A DNA stretch of 64,000 bases, taken from assembly GCA_949292785.1 (NCBI GenBank), contig CASFBK010000006.1:124001-188000 (forward strand), in the 5' to 3' direction. Origin of the DNA: an uncultured Eubacteriales bacterium (GTDB taxonomy: Bacteria > Bacillota > Clostridia > Lachnospirales > Lachnospiraceae). Shown one piece after another: positions 56,257 through 64,000 of this stretch. Numbering within the stretch: position 1 is the first letter of the stretch; each line of letters begins with the position of its first letter. The notes below the pieces were generated by a model. The model ran no database searches and was not told where the DNA came from. It worked only from the letters and a program-made list of their open reading frames with translations. The translations under genes were made by a program, and so were the position numbers.

Positions 56257-57384
56257 ATGATTATAAAAAATGTGAAAGTATTTACAGAAAATAAAACGTT
56301 TGAAGACAAAGAAATCGTTATCAGGGATGGCGTTTTTGCAGAAAGCAGCGAAGATGGAGAAGTATTAGATGGAGAAGGCTGCTATGCCATTCCGGGACTG
56401 ATTGACCTCCATTTTCATGGATGTATGGGATATGATTTCTGTGATGGGACCAAGGAGGCAATCGCGGAAATTGCAAAGTATGAGGCATCTATCGGAGTAA
56501 CAGCGATTGCTCCTGCGACCATGACCCTGCCGGTGGCGGAATTAGAACGGATACTGTCAGTGGCAGCAGAATATAAAAAGGAAGCGTCAAAGGGCGCAGA
56601 CCTCATAGGAATTAATATGGAGGGTCCCTTTATCAGTCAAGAAAAGAAAGGGGCACAGGATGAACGCTATATTGCGTCCTGTGATGTTTCTATCTGCCAG
56701 AGATTTTTAGAGGCATCGGAAGGACTTGTAAAGTTCGTTGGAATTGCACCGGAAAAGAGCGGGGATTCCCTGAAGTTTATCGAAGAAGTAAAGGACAAGG
56801 TGAACGTGTCCCTTGCCCATACCAATGCGGATTACGATACGGCAAAGGCGGCATTTGATGCAGGTGCGAACCATGCCGTGCATTTGTATAATGCCATGCC
56901 GGCGTTTACCCATCGTGCACCCGGAGTGATAGGGGCGGTATCAGACAGCGAACATGTGATGTCAGAGCTGATTTGTGATGGGGTTCATATCCATCCTTCG
57001 GTGGTACGTGCCACATTTAAGATGATGGGAGAAGAGCGAATCATTTTGATTAGTGACAGCATGCGTGCAACCGGTATGCCGGATGGACAGTATACTCTGG
57101 GCGGTCTGAATGTAAATGTAACAGGAAATCGTGCCACACTGGCGTCAAACGGAGCGCTTGCAGGTTCTGCCACCAATCTGATGGACTGTGTGAGAGTAGT
57201 AGTAAAACAGATGGGAATTCCTTTAGAGACTGCTGTTGCATGCGCAACTATGAATCCAGCTAAAAGTCTGGGCGTGTATCAGGAGTATGGTTCGATTACT
57301 ACCGGAAAGAAAGCAAATGTGGTATTATTGAATCAGGAATTAGAGTTGAAAGCTGTCATAAAAGACGGTCATCTCTTAGCTTAA
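56257..57384 (+). CDS. nagA: N-acetylglucosamine-6-phosphate deacetylase
   Basis: 375-residue amidohydrolase. Removes acetate from GlcNAc-6-phosphate to give glucosamine-6-phosphate for NagB. IDLHFHGCMGYDF (about 49-61, metal ligands), MEGPFIS (Glu ligand), LAHTNADYD, HLYNAMPAFTHRAPG and the catalytic Asp in LISDSMRATGMPDG are all in place. GAGGTG precedes the start. Last catabolic gene of the operon and the meeting point of sialic acid and GlcNAc routes. Confidence 0.95.
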   Translation: MIIKNVKVFTENKTFEDKEIVIRDGVFAESSEDGEVLDGEGCYAIPGLIDLHFHGCMGYDFCDGTKEAIAEIAKYEASIGVTAIAPATMTLPVAELERILSVAAEYKKEASKGADLIGINMEGPFISQEKKGAQDERYIASCDVSICQRFLEASEGLVKFVGIAPEKSGDSLKFIEEVKDKVNVSLAHTNADYDTAKAAFDAGANHAVHLYNAMPAFTHRAPGVIGAVSDSEHVMSELICDGVHIHPSVVRATFKMMGEERIILISDSMRATGMPDGQYTLGGLNVNVTGNRATLASNGALAGSATNLMDCVRVVVKQMGIPLETAVACATMNPAKSLGVYQEYGSITTGKKANVVLLNQELELKAVIKDGHLLA

Positions 57385-57436
57385 AACAAGAAGTCGGGAT
57401 AAGAAATTAGAATCAAAATTTGGGATTAGAAGCATT

Positions 57437-58120
57437 ATGAGATATGAAAATATAGTAACCGGACAATTTAAAAGCCGCCCAAACCGTTTTATTGCCATGG
57501 TAGAGATTGATGGGAAAATAGAAAAGTGCCATGTGAAAAATACCGGAAGATGCAGGGAACTGCTTCTACCGGACGCAGAGATATATCTGGAAAAGAGCGG
57601 AAATCCCCAGCGGAAGACTGCCTACGACCTGATAGGCGTCAAAAAGGGAGAGCTTCTGATTAACATGGATTCTCAGGCGCCTAATAAGGCGGTAAAGGAA
57701 TGGCTGGAAGAGGAAGCGTATTTTAAGCATGTAACTTTTATAAAGCCGGAATGTAAATACGGCAATTCCAGAATTGACTTTTATCTGGAAACAGAAGAAG
57801 GACGGAAAATATTTATAGAAGTAAAGGGGGTTACCTTAGAGGAAGAGGGGATAGCAAGATTTCCCGATGCGCCAACAGAGCGGGGGATTAAGCATATTCA
57901 GGAGCTGCAGCAGGCAGTGGCGGAAGGCTATGAGGCTTATATCCTTTTTGTTATCCAGATGAAGGAAATCCGGCAGTTTGAACCAAACGACAGAACCCAT
58001 CAGGCATTCGGTGATGCCTTAAGGGAGGCAAAGAAGCATGGAGTGAGTATCTTAGCTTACGATTGTGTAGTGACAAGGGACAGTATGAGGCTGGACAACC
58101 CGGTGAAGGTTCAAATATAA
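57437..58120 (+). CDS. sfsA: SfsA family protein (sugar fermentation stimulation protein)
   Basis: 227 residues. GQFKSRPNRFIAMVEIDG at the start (OB-like nucleic-acid-binding part), then HVKNTGRCRELLLP, and a nuclease-like core with SRIDFYLE and IFIEVKGVTLE (PD-(D/E)xK pattern), DAPTERGIKHIQEL. Proposed to bind or cut DNA; physiological role unclear. It follows nagA by 52 nt without a ribosome binding site of note and may be read through from the nan operon. Confidence 0.93.
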   Translation: MRYENIVTGQFKSRPNRFIAMVEIDGKIEKCHVKNTGRCRELLLPDAEIYLEKSGNPQRKTAYDLIGVKKGELLINMDSQAPNKAVKEWLEEEAYFKHVTFIKPECKYGNSRIDFYLETEEGRKIFIEVKGVTLEEEGIARFPDAPTERGIKHIQELQQAVAEGYEAYILFVIQMKEIRQFEPNDRTHQAFGDALREAKKHGVSILAYDCVVTRDSMRLDNPVKVQI

Positions 58121-58134
58121 GGATTTGAAAGAAG

Positions 58135-58172
58135 AACAGCCCATTAGATGTTAGGTCTAATGGGCTGTTTTT
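58135..58172 (+). terminator. sfsA terminator
   Basis: Perfect 14-bp stem (58135-58148 region with 58156-58169), 7-base loop, then T-run. Confidence 0.88.
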
Positions 58173-58213
58173 GTGTTTCGTTTTGTATACGGTGTATTTT
58201 GATACACGGTAAA

Positions 58214-59497
58214 TTATTCTTCGCCGTCTTCCTGTATATTTTCCGGAAGACGCATAAATATCTTATTGATACGGTTTTTCTCCATATCCTCTACTCGAAG
58301 AAATACACCCTCCGGGGTAGTGGCACATTCGCCTACGGTAGGCAGATGGTCTAAAAGACCAATCATATATCCGCCAATGGAATCATAATCTTCAGATTCC
58401 CATCCCAATTCCAGGGTAGAGCATAAGTCTTCCAGATTCATGGAGCCCTGTACCATATATTCATAATCATTAATTTGCTGAATCGGGTCTTCCTCGTCCA
58501 TATCGTATTCGTCACGGATTTCTCCAACGATTTCCTCTAACAGGTCTTCTAAGGTAATCAGACCTGCCGTAGCACCGTATTCGTCCAGAACAATAGCAAT
58601 ATTGATGGAAGATTTCTTCATTTCAATCAGAAGTTCCGAAGTATTCTTGTGCTCATAGGTGTAGTAAGGTTTTCTTAAAATATCCCGAATGGAAAAGCTT
58701 TCCTTATCTTCATAGAGCAGTAAATCCTTCATGTTGATAATACCAATCACATTGTCCGTAGAGTCTTCGTAAACCGGAAGCCGTGTGAACTTGTCCTCCC
58801 GAAAAATATCAATCAGCTCCTGATATGTACTGTTGATATCTGCAAAGGTCATATCAATCCGGGGAACCATAACCTCCTTTGCCTGCGCATCACCAAAGTC
58901 GAATACATTGTTAATCATTTCACGCTCTTCTGTTTCAATAACACCTTCCTCATGGCTTACATCCACAATAGTACGAAGCTCGTCCTCTGTCATGGTATTC
59001 TGCGCACCATTGGCATCTACACGAAGCAGTCTTAAAAGACCAAGAGCCAGTTTGTTCACAATAAAAATCACCGGAGTCAGTATCTTCATAAGAGTGCTGA
59101 TGATACCGGCATAAACAAGGGAAATCTTGTCAGCGTGAATGGTGGCAAGGGTTTTCGGAGAAATTTCACCGAAAATTAGAACAAGCAGGGTTAAAATACC
59201 CGTTGCAATACCAGCGCCTGCACTTCCGAATGTCTTTGTTGCCAGAGTCGTTGCCAGAGAAGATGCAGAAAGATTTACAATATTATTTCCGATAAGAATA
59301 GCGGAAAGCATTTTTCCTGAATTCTCTGTAACCTCCAGTACGCGTTTTGCCTTTTTATTGCCTTCATCGGCAAGGGCGCGCATACGAATCTTGTTCGAGG
59401 TGGTAAGTGCAGTTTCCGCAGAAGAAAAGAATGCGGATAACATTAATAAAACAACAATAACTATTAATTGTATGACGTCACTTGTGTCCAAGTACAT
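58214..59497 (-). CDS. CorC/HlyC-type membrane protein with CBS pair
   Basis: 427 residues. CNNM transmembrane domain (four helices, residues 5-140, with [14 protein letters not shown]), a CBS pair (about 190-330, [11 protein letters not shown] and [21 protein letters not shown]) and a C-terminal CorC_HlyC FAD-like domain. Members act in Mg2+/Co2+ export or homeostasis. The start is ambiguous: ATG 59497 has AAAGGAG only two bases before it, whereas TTG 59491 has ideal spacing. Monocistronic. Confidence 0.88.
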   Translation of the reverse strand: MYLDTSDVIQLIVIVVLLMLSAFFSSAETALTTSNKIRMRALADEGNKKAKRVLEVTENSGKMLSAILIGNNIVNLSASSLATTLATKTFGSAGAGIATGILTLLVLIFGEISPKTLATIHADKISLVYAGIISTLMKILTPVIFIVNKLALGLLRLLRVDANGAQNTMTEDELRTIVDVSHEEGVIETEEREMINNVFDFGDAQAKEVMVPRIDMTFADINSTYQELIDIFREDKFTRLPVYEDSTDNVIGIINMKDLLLYEDKESFSIRDILRKPYYTYEHKNTSELLIEMKKSSINIAIVLDEYGATAGLITLEDLLEEIVGEIRDEYDMDEEDPIQQINDYEYMVQGSMNLEDLCSTLELGWESEDYDSIGGYMIGLLDHLPTVGECATTPEGVFLRVEDMEKNRINKIFMRLPENIQEDGEE

Positions 59498-59653
59498 CTC
59501 TCCTTTCAATACATAAATATAACGGAAAAGAGAGGTATTTGCAAGGATTTCAGAAAAATTTCAGAAATTGTACAAAAATTTTATCAGATGGGAATAGGAG
59601 AAACATAAAAAGAATATGATGAAATAGAATGATTTAGAGGATGAGGAAGAGAA

Positions 59654-60028
59654 ATGGAAAAAGGAAATATCAAACAGACATGGGTATTATCCATACTAAA
59701 GATTTTGCTGTTTATGTATATTATTACGGGAATTCTTCTGGTAATTTTAGCAGGGATGCTCTATAAGATGCAGTTAAGTGAGGGAGTGGTATCGGCAGGC
59801 ATTGTGGTAATCTATGTAGTATCCGGATTTTTGGGCGGATTTCTGGCAGGAAAAATCATGAAGACCAGAAAGTTTTTGTGGGGAATGCTTATGGGCGGAT
59901 GTTATTTTTTGATTTTGATTGCAGGCTCTGTTGCATTTCAGCACGGAATTGGGATGGAGCTTAGCCGCTTTTTTACAACCCTGGTCTTATGCATCGGCTC
60001 CGGCATGATTGGTGGTATGGCAAGCTGA
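59654..60028 (+). CDS. TIGR04086-family membrane protein
   Basis: 124 residues with four predicted membrane helices (about 10-35, 45-66, 73-95, 102-122) and glycine-rich small-residue motifs (SGFLGGFLAGKIM, GSGMIGGMAS). The family is found in Clostridia, where it often lies near the SCIFF peptide locus, as here (about 2.4 kb upstream). Function unknown. A short inverted repeat GAGGGGA/TCCCCTC follows its stop (60029-60048). Confidence 0.75.
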   Translation: MEKGNIKQTWVLSILKILLFMYIITGILLVILAGMLYKMQLSEGVVSAGIVVIYVVSGFLGGFLAGKIMKTRKFLWGMLMGGCYFLILIAGSVAFQHGIGMELSRFFTTLVLCIGSGMIGGMAS

Positions 60029-60037
60029 GAGGGGAGA

Positions 60038-60226
60038 TTAATCCCCTCCCGGTCCATCCTTTCTTGGACGGCTGCTTTCCGGCAGCGGTTCTACCGGTTC
60101 TACAACACGGTTCGTACAGTAATGACTGTCGGATTCTTTGTTCTGTGCATGAGTAATTCCGGCATCTTTTGGTAAATCAACTTCAGGAATATTTCCATCG
60201 TCATATACATTTTTACTATTTTTCAT
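60038..60226 (-). CDS. Small acidic, proline-rich ORF (62 aa), unrecognised
   Basis: On the minus strand, AAAGGA precedes ATG 60226 by about 11 bases, and 62 codons follow to TAA at 60038. The product is hydrophilic with no membrane segment: Asn/Asp-rich start (MKNSKNVYDDGN), a middle with a single Cys (HYCTNRV), then VEPVEPLPESSRPRK and a DGPGGD end. No overlap with another gene on either strand and no repeat explains it, so it may be real. It lies between the TIGR04086 gene and the two-component system, divergent from the latter. No family recognised. Confidence 0.45.
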   Translation of the reverse strand: MKNSKNVYDDGNIPEVDLPKDAGITHAQNKESDSHYCTNRVVEPVEPLPESSRPRKDGPGGD

Positions 60227-60298
60227 ATGAAGTTTTTCCTTTCTATCTATTAGGTATCAATATAAGGATGTCCCCAAAAAAGAAAATTATGTTGACAG

Positions 60299-60353
60299 TT
60301 AAGATTTTTTTAAGATTTTCATTGAGTTTTAATTCCGGAATGCCTATTATAAT
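60299..60353 (+). promoter_or_regulatory. Direct repeat and promoter upstream of the VanRS-like genes
   Basis: TTAAGATTTT occurs at 60299-60308 and again from 60310, an 11-bp period typical of OmpR-class binding sites. TATAAT lies at 60348-60353. The repeat sits in the -35 region, fitting activation by the regulator encoded just downstream. Confidence 0.5.
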
Positions 60354-60391
60354 TACAGATGTAAACAAAGGAAGTAAGGAGTTAATGAGAG

Positions 60392-61096
60392 ATGGAACAA
60401 CAGACAATTCTGGTAGTGGATGATAATAAGGAAATCGTATTTTCCTTAGGAAAGCTGTTAGAGTATGAAGGCTACCGCATTTTAAAGGCATATGACGGGC
60501 TAGAGGCATTGGATGTATTACAGCAGGAAACGGTAGATTTAATCCTGTTAGATGTTATGATGCCAAGGCTGAATGGTCTGTCTGCCCTGATGAAAATTCG
60601 GGAAAATAACAAGATTCCGGTGATTATCCTGTCTGCAAAGACAGAAGAGAGTGATAAGGTGTCAGGACTTGTGATGGGCGCGGATGATTATATCGAAAAG
60701 CCTTATAATCCGGCAGAGCTGACAGCGAGAGTAGCGGCACAGCTGCGGCGTTATCATACCTGGGGCGGCAGTGCACCAAAGCAGGAGGAAGACCGTCTCA
60801 TTAATGGCGGGATTGTGCTGGACAGGCAGAGCAAGACGGCGGAGGTAGACGGAGCGGAGGTGAAGCTGACTGCTACGGAATACCGGATATTGGAACTGTT
60901 GATGGAACATCCCGGACAAGTATTTTCCGCAGAGCAGATTTATGAAAAAGTCTGGAAAGAAATTGCAGGTTATGCGGTGGAAAATACGGTGATGGTACAT
61001 ATCCGTCATATCCGGGAGAAACTCGAGATTAATCCGAAAAAACCAAAATATGTAAAGGTGGTGTGGGGCATTGGATACAAAATGGAAAAATATTAA
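60392..61096 (+). CDS. OmpR-type response regulator (VanR-like)
   Basis: 234 residues. Receiver with Asp10-Asp11, phospho-acceptor Asp54 (LILLDVMMPRLNG) and GADDYIEKPYNP, then a winged-helix domain (LTATEYRILELLMEHPGQVFS divided over its first helices, VMVHIRHIREKLE). The EKPYNPAEL form resembles VanR-type regulators, but no vancomycin-resistance enzymes are nearby. AAGGAG precedes the start. The kinase gene overlaps its end by 26 nt. Confidence 0.9.
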   Translation: MEQQTILVVDDNKEIVFSLGKLLEYEGYRILKAYDGLEALDVLQQETVDLILLDVMMPRLNGLSALMKIRENNKIPVIILSAKTEESDKVSGLVMGADDYIEKPYNPAELTARVAAQLRRYHTWGGSAPKQEEDRLINGGIVLDRQSKTAEVDGAEVKLTATEYRILELLMEHPGQVFSAEQIYEKVWKEIAGYAVENTVMVHIRHIREKLEINPKKPKYVKVVWGIGYKMEKY

Positions 61097-62306
61097 GAAA
61101 ATATGGGAAAAGAGGAAGGATGGAAAAGTAAGAATGGCAATCGCACTGGTGTGTGCGGTACCTGGAATATGGGGATTGCTGTATCTTTGGCAGGAGCGTT
61201 TTAATTTCCCAAGTGTGGGTGCATGGGTATTAGGAAGTATTATAAATCTGCTGCTTGGAATAGCGCTGTTTCAGGGAATCCGGAGGGAACTGGAAAAGCG
61301 TTATCAGAACTGGGACTCTTATGTGGAGAACTTCTATCAGAAATGGCAGGAGGAGTGGAAAAAACAGCAGAAAATAATTATATGGTGCACCATTGGTGCA
61401 GCAGTAGTGGGGATATTTTCTTTTCGTACCATTATCCATAGTTACTGGTATGGAAATTACAGTGTGGGATATGTAACCATTGGAATCATCATGATACAGT
61501 TTGTGGTAGCAGAAGCTACTGTAATCTCCTATATGAAACAGGTATTGAATCATCATGTGACAGACATGGAAGCCATTGTACAAAAAAATGTAAAAGAAGC
61601 CATGGAGACGACGATTCGCAGTGAGCGGATGAAGGTGGATTTGATTTCCAATGTGTCTCATGATTTAAAAACTCCTTTAACCTCTATGGTGGGCTATATC
61701 GAACTGATAAAAAAAGAAGAGCTGAGTGATGTGGTTTCCGATTATGTGGAAGTGCTGGGAAATAAAGCACAAAAGCTAAAGGAAATGATTGACAGTCTTT
61801 TTGATTTGGCAAAGACCAGCAGCGGCAACATCAAGCTTACCATGGAAGGGATAGAGATGAACCGTCTGATTGAGCAGGTCCGGGCGGATATGGAGGATAA
61901 GTTTAAAGAGGCAGGTCGTGAGGTTGTGACAGAACTGACGGAGGAAGAAACCAGCTTTACTTCTGACAGCAGTTATATGTACCGGGTATGTCAGAATCTG
62001 ATGGAAAATGCACTGAAGTATTCCGCAGAGCATACCAGAATCTTCTTTAAAACAGCCAGAATACGGCAGAACGGAAGAGATATGATACAGTTTGAAGTAA
62101 CCAATACGGCGAATTATCGAATGAACTTTACAAAAGACCAGATTGTCGAGCGGTTTGCCAGAGGGGATGAAGCCAGAACTACTGATGGAAATGGGTTGGG
62201 ACTTGCCATTGTAAGCACCTATACCTCTGCGTTGGGCGGGATTTTTGACGTGACCATTGACTGCGACCAGTTCAAGGCGGTGGTAGCATTTCCGGTAGAA
62301 CCTTAA
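61071..62306 (+). CDS. Sensor histidine kinase (VanS-like)
   Basis: 411 residues if started at TTG 61071 (AAGGTGG upstream); ATG 61134 is the alternative and would remove the positively charged cytoplasmic start. Two helices (about 22-42 and 50-70), a helical stretch, two more (about 102-122, 132-152), then HisKA with His197 in ISNVSHDLKTPLTSM and HATPase with NLMENALKYS and GNGLGLAIV. There is no large outside sensor domain. Ends 164 nt before the SCIFF gene; a regulatory link to it is possible but unshown. Confidence 0.88.
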   Translation: MDTKWKNIKKIWEKRKDGKVRMAIALVCAVPGIWGLLYLWQERFNFPSVGAWVLGSIINLLLGIALFQGIRRELEKRYQNWDSYVENFYQKWQEEWKKQQKIIIWCTIGAAVVGIFSFRTIIHSYWYGNYSVGYVTIGIIMIQFVVAEATVISYMKQVLNHHVTDMEAIVQKNVKEAMETTIRSERMKVDLISNVSHDLKTPLTSMVGYIELIKKEELSDVVSDYVEVLGNKAQKLKEMIDSLFDLAKTSSGNIKLTMEGIEMNRLIEQVRADMEDKFKEAGREVVTELTEEETSFTSDSSYMYRVCQNLMENALKYSAEHTRIFFKTARIRQNGRDMIQFEVTNTANYRMNFTKDQIVERFARGDEARTTDGNGLGLAIVSTYTSALGGIFDVTIDCDQFKAVVAFPVEP

Positions 62307-62338
62307 GAAAATAAGCCTGAGAAAATATAAAAAATGCT

Positions 62339-62366
62339 TTGCAATCCGTATCAGTTATGATATAAT
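62339..62366 (+). promoter_or_regulatory. Promoter of the SCIFF gene
   Basis: TTGCAA (62339-62344), 16-bp spacer, TATAAT (62361-62366). Transcription should start near 62373, giving a leader of about 97 nt. Confidence 0.6.
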
Positions 62367-62386
62367 ATTCGCAGACTTACTAAGCA

Positions 62387-62435
62387 GTACCCTATAAGGC
62401 AGAAAGCCTGCAAAAGCTTTCACAGTGGTATTGCG
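62387..62435 (+). promoter_or_regulatory. Structured leader RNA before the SCIFF gene
   Basis: GCAGTACC near the 5' side pairs with GGTATTGC near the 3' side (one G-U), enclosing AGGC-AGAAA-GCCT and a further loop with AAAGCTTT. The resulting branched fold fills most of the 5' UTR. I do not recognise a known riboswitch class; coordinates are approximate by a few bases. Confidence 0.4.
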
Positions 62436-62469
62436 TATATGGTACAAATATAGAAAGGAAGTATTTCTT

Positions 62470-62610
62470 ATGAAACACGTAAAAACATTAAATACAAGAA
62501 AATTACAGAACACAGTAAAAAAAGGTGGATGTGGCGAATGTCAGACATCCTGCCAGTCTGCATGCAAGACTTCCTGCACAGTAGGAAATCAGAGCTGTGA
62601 GAATAAATAA
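62470..62610 (+). CDS. scfA: SCIFF ranthipeptide precursor (six cysteines in forty-five residues)
   Basis: 46 residues from ATG 62470 after AAAGGAAG; an in-frame upstream ATG at 62425 is not used by the family. The leader MKHVKTLNTRKLQNTVKKGG is followed by six Cys at 21, 24, 28, 32, 36 and 43 in the pattern C-x2-C-x3-C-x3-C-x3-C-x6-C, diagnostic of SCIFF. In studied relatives a radical SAM enzyme links Cys sulfur to the side or alpha carbon of nearby Thr residues (thioether, ranthipeptide class). The likely partner enzyme follows directly. Role in the cell is not settled; signalling or population control has been proposed. Confidence 0.97.
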   Translation: MKHVKTLNTRKLQNTVKKGGCGECQTSCQSACKTSCTVGNQSCENK

Positions 62611-62643
62611 GGACATGGAAAAAGAATAAAAGTGCAGAGAAAA

Positions 62644-62680
62644 GACCGTTCGTTTGCAGCGAGCGGTCATTTGTGCGTTT
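62644..62680 (+). terminator. Attenuating hairpin between SCIFF peptide and maturase genes
   Basis: GACCGTTCG (62644-62652) with CGAGCGGTC (62660-62668), then a T-rich but broken tail (ATTTGTGCGTTTT). Probably a partial terminator giving more peptide than enzyme message. Confidence 0.65.
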
Positions 62681-62700
62681 TAAGAAAGAGAGGAACTAAA

Positions 62701-64000
62701 GTGGTTCACCAGTATAAGAACAATGGCTATAATATTGTACTGGATGTAAACAGTGGGGCAGTACACATTGTAGATGATGTGATGTATGATGTTATCCCTC
62801 TGTTTTCGGAAAGTACAAAGGAAGAGATTGTACATAGCCTGAAAAGCAGATATCAAGAAGCGGACATCGAGGAAGCATGGGAAGAAGTAAAGGAATTAGC
62901 AGAAGATGACCAGCTTTTTACAAAGGATGAGTATGAAGGATATATTGACCAGTTCAAGACCAGACCAACGGTAGTAAAGGCATTGTGTCTTCATATCGCT
63001 CATGACTGTAATCTTGCCTGTCGCTACTGTTTTGCAGAAGAAGGAGAATACCACGGCAGAAGAGAACTGATGTCCTTTGAGGTAGGTAAGGCGGCACTGG
63101 ACTTTTTAATTGCCAATTCCGGCAACCGCCGCAACCTGGAAGTGGATTTCTTCGGAGGAGAACCTCTGATGAACTTCGATGTGGTTAAACAGTTAGTAGC
63201 ATATGGAAGAGAGCAGGAAAAGCTTCACAATAAGAACTTCCGTTTTACCTTAACGACCAATGGTGTATTGTTAAATGATGACATTATGGAATTTGCCAAT
63301 AAGGAAATGGGAAACGTCGTTTTAAGTATTGACGGAAGAAAAGAAGTGCATGACTATATGCGTCCATTCCGTAAGGGAGCGGGAAGTTATGATTTGATTG
63401 TGCCAAAATTCCAGAAATTTGCAGAGAGCAGAAATCAGGATAAATATTATGTAAGAGGAACCTTTACCCACAACAATCTGGACTTTTCGAAAGATGTGCT
63501 GCATTTAGCTGATTTAGGCTTTAAGCAGATTTCCGTAGAACCGGTAGTAGCACAGCCTACGGAAGACTATGCGTTGAAGGAAGAAGATTTACCACAGCTT
63601 TTCGAGGAATACGATAAGCTGGCAGTGGAAATGATAAAAAGATATAAAGAAGGAAAAGATTTTAACTTTTTCCACTTTATGATAGATTTAGAAGGTGGTC
63701 CGTGTGTGGCGAAGAGACTTTCCGGCTGTGGCTCCGGAACAGAATATCTGGCTGTGACACCATGGGGAGATTTTTATCCCTGCCACCAGTTCGTGGGAAA
63801 TGAAGAATTTCTTATGGGAAATGTTTATGAAGGCATTAAGAATACTAAGCTGCAAAGTGAGTTCAAATGCTGCAATGTATATGCCAAGGAAAAATGCAGA
63901 AACTGTTTTGCAAGATTTTACTGCAGCGGCGGTTGTGCTGCAAATTCCTATAATTTCCATGGAAGCATTACAGATGCTTATGATATTGGATGTGAGCTTG
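62701..64000 (+). CDS. scfB: SCIFF radical SAM maturase (3' end outside window)
   Basis: 433 codons are visible from GTG 62701 (GAGAGGA upstream) to the window end; the family is only slightly longer. Residues 5-85 form a PqqD-like RRE that grips the leader peptide (NGYNIVLDVNSGAVHIVDD). The radical SAM domain has Cys103, Cys107 and Cys110 in CNLACRYC and FFGGEPL. The C-terminal SPASM region with many Cys begins near GGPC (about 336) and continues as CGSGTEYLAV, YPCHQFVG, CCNVYAKEKCRNC, FYCSGGC, holding auxiliary iron-sulfur clusters. It installs thioether links in the SCIFF peptide encoded 91 nt upstream. Confidence 0.96.
   Translation, partial: MVHQYKNNGYNIVLDVNSGAVHIVDDVMYDVIPLFSESTKEEIVHSLKSRYQEADIEEAWEEVKELAEDDQLFTKDEYEGYIDQFKTRPTVVKALCLHIAHDCNLACRYCFAEEGEYHGRRELMSFEVGKAALDFLIANSGNRRNLEVDFFGGEPLMNFDVVKQLVAYGREQEKLHNKNFRFTLTTNGVLLNDDIMEFANKEMGNVVLSIDGRKEVHDYMRPFRKGAGSYDLIVPKFQKFAESRNQDKYYVRGTFTHNNLDFSKDVLHLADLGFKQISVEPVVAQPTEDYALKEEDLPQLFEEYDKLAVEMIKRYKEGKDFNFFHFMIDLEGGPCVAKRLSGCGSGTEYLAVTPWGDFYPCHQFVGNEEFLMGNVYEGIKNTKLQSEFKCCNVYAKEKCRNCFARFYCSGGCAANSYNFHGSITDAYDIGCEL

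Noticed and set aside
60392-62306. Vancomycin resistance locus
   Set aside because: Only the two-component pair looks VanRS-like; no ligase, VanH, VanX or VanY genes are in the window.

Overview
The window is chromosomal DNA of a low-to-mid GC, Gram-positive anaerobe, most likely a gut Lachnospiraceae-type Clostridium. The evidence is class III fructose-bisphosphatase, a glmS ribozyme in front of glmS, a type Ic aspartate aminotransferase, a stand-alone crotonase of the butyrate pathway, a TIGR04086-type membrane protein, and the Clostridia hallmark SCIFF peptide with its radical SAM maturase. Genes are dense, with strong AGGAGG ribosome binding sites and many Rho-independent terminators. I see no rRNA, tRNA, CRISPR array, transposase or phage module.

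Layout. 1-4.5 kb: end of a zinc-ribbon gene, glmS with its ribozyme on the minus strand, fbp. 4.5-11.2 kb: a LacI regulator, a dispersed repeat, then a PTS (mannose family) operon with IIA/IIB, IIC, IID, an alpha-1,6-type glucosidase and a HAD phosphatase; the IIA domain is broken by an in-frame stop and the promoter is flanked by two near-identical palindromes. 11.3-14 kb: clpB with a degenerate CIRCE element. 14-24.2 kb: two complete signal/transport modules, first an OmpR-type two-component system with a MacB/FtsX-type ABC transporter, then an ATPase, two ABC-2 permeases, a DesK-like kinase and a NarL-type regulator, resembling the LnrJKLMN antibiotic-resistance arrangement. 24.2-31 kb: small accessory genes (VOC protein, SOS-type Y-family polymerase plus YolD-like partner, GntR plus membrane protein, polysaccharide deacetylase, S51 peptidase, RelB/RelE-type toxin-antitoxin). 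31-38 kb: rarA, aspartate aminotransferase, a membrane-anchored MutS-like protein, a small (p)ppGpp synthetase, the second repeat copy, and a split ThrE exporter. 38-45.4 kb, mostly minus: Xre-TM regulator, intracellular amylase, proC, a secreted GH5 mannanase (plus), crotonase, alpha/beta hydrolase and AraC. 45.5-49.7 kb: glycogen phosphorylase, DUF2207-like protein and LemA. 49.7-58.1 kb: a sialic acid / amino sugar catabolic cluster (nagB divergent from nanE-nanA-SSS transporter-yhcH-nanK-rpiR-nagA), then sfsA. 58.2-64 kb: CorC-like protein, TIGR04086 protein, an unrecognised small ORF, a VanRS-like two-component system, SCIFF peptide and its maturase, cut by the window end.

How it fits together. 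Carbohydrate use dominates: alpha-glucosides (PTS plus GH13), mannan (GH5), glycogen/starch (GH13, glgP) and host sialic acid (nan/nag). NagA makes glucosamine-6-phosphate, which NagB drains to fructose-6-phosphate; the same metabolite is the ligand of the glmS ribozyme that turns off GlmS, so synthesis and breakdown of amino sugars are both encoded here and should be metabolically linked. The least explained items are the structured leader and divergent small ORF around the SCIFF locus, the two-copy structured repeat, the split PTS IIA, and the membrane MutS-like protein.
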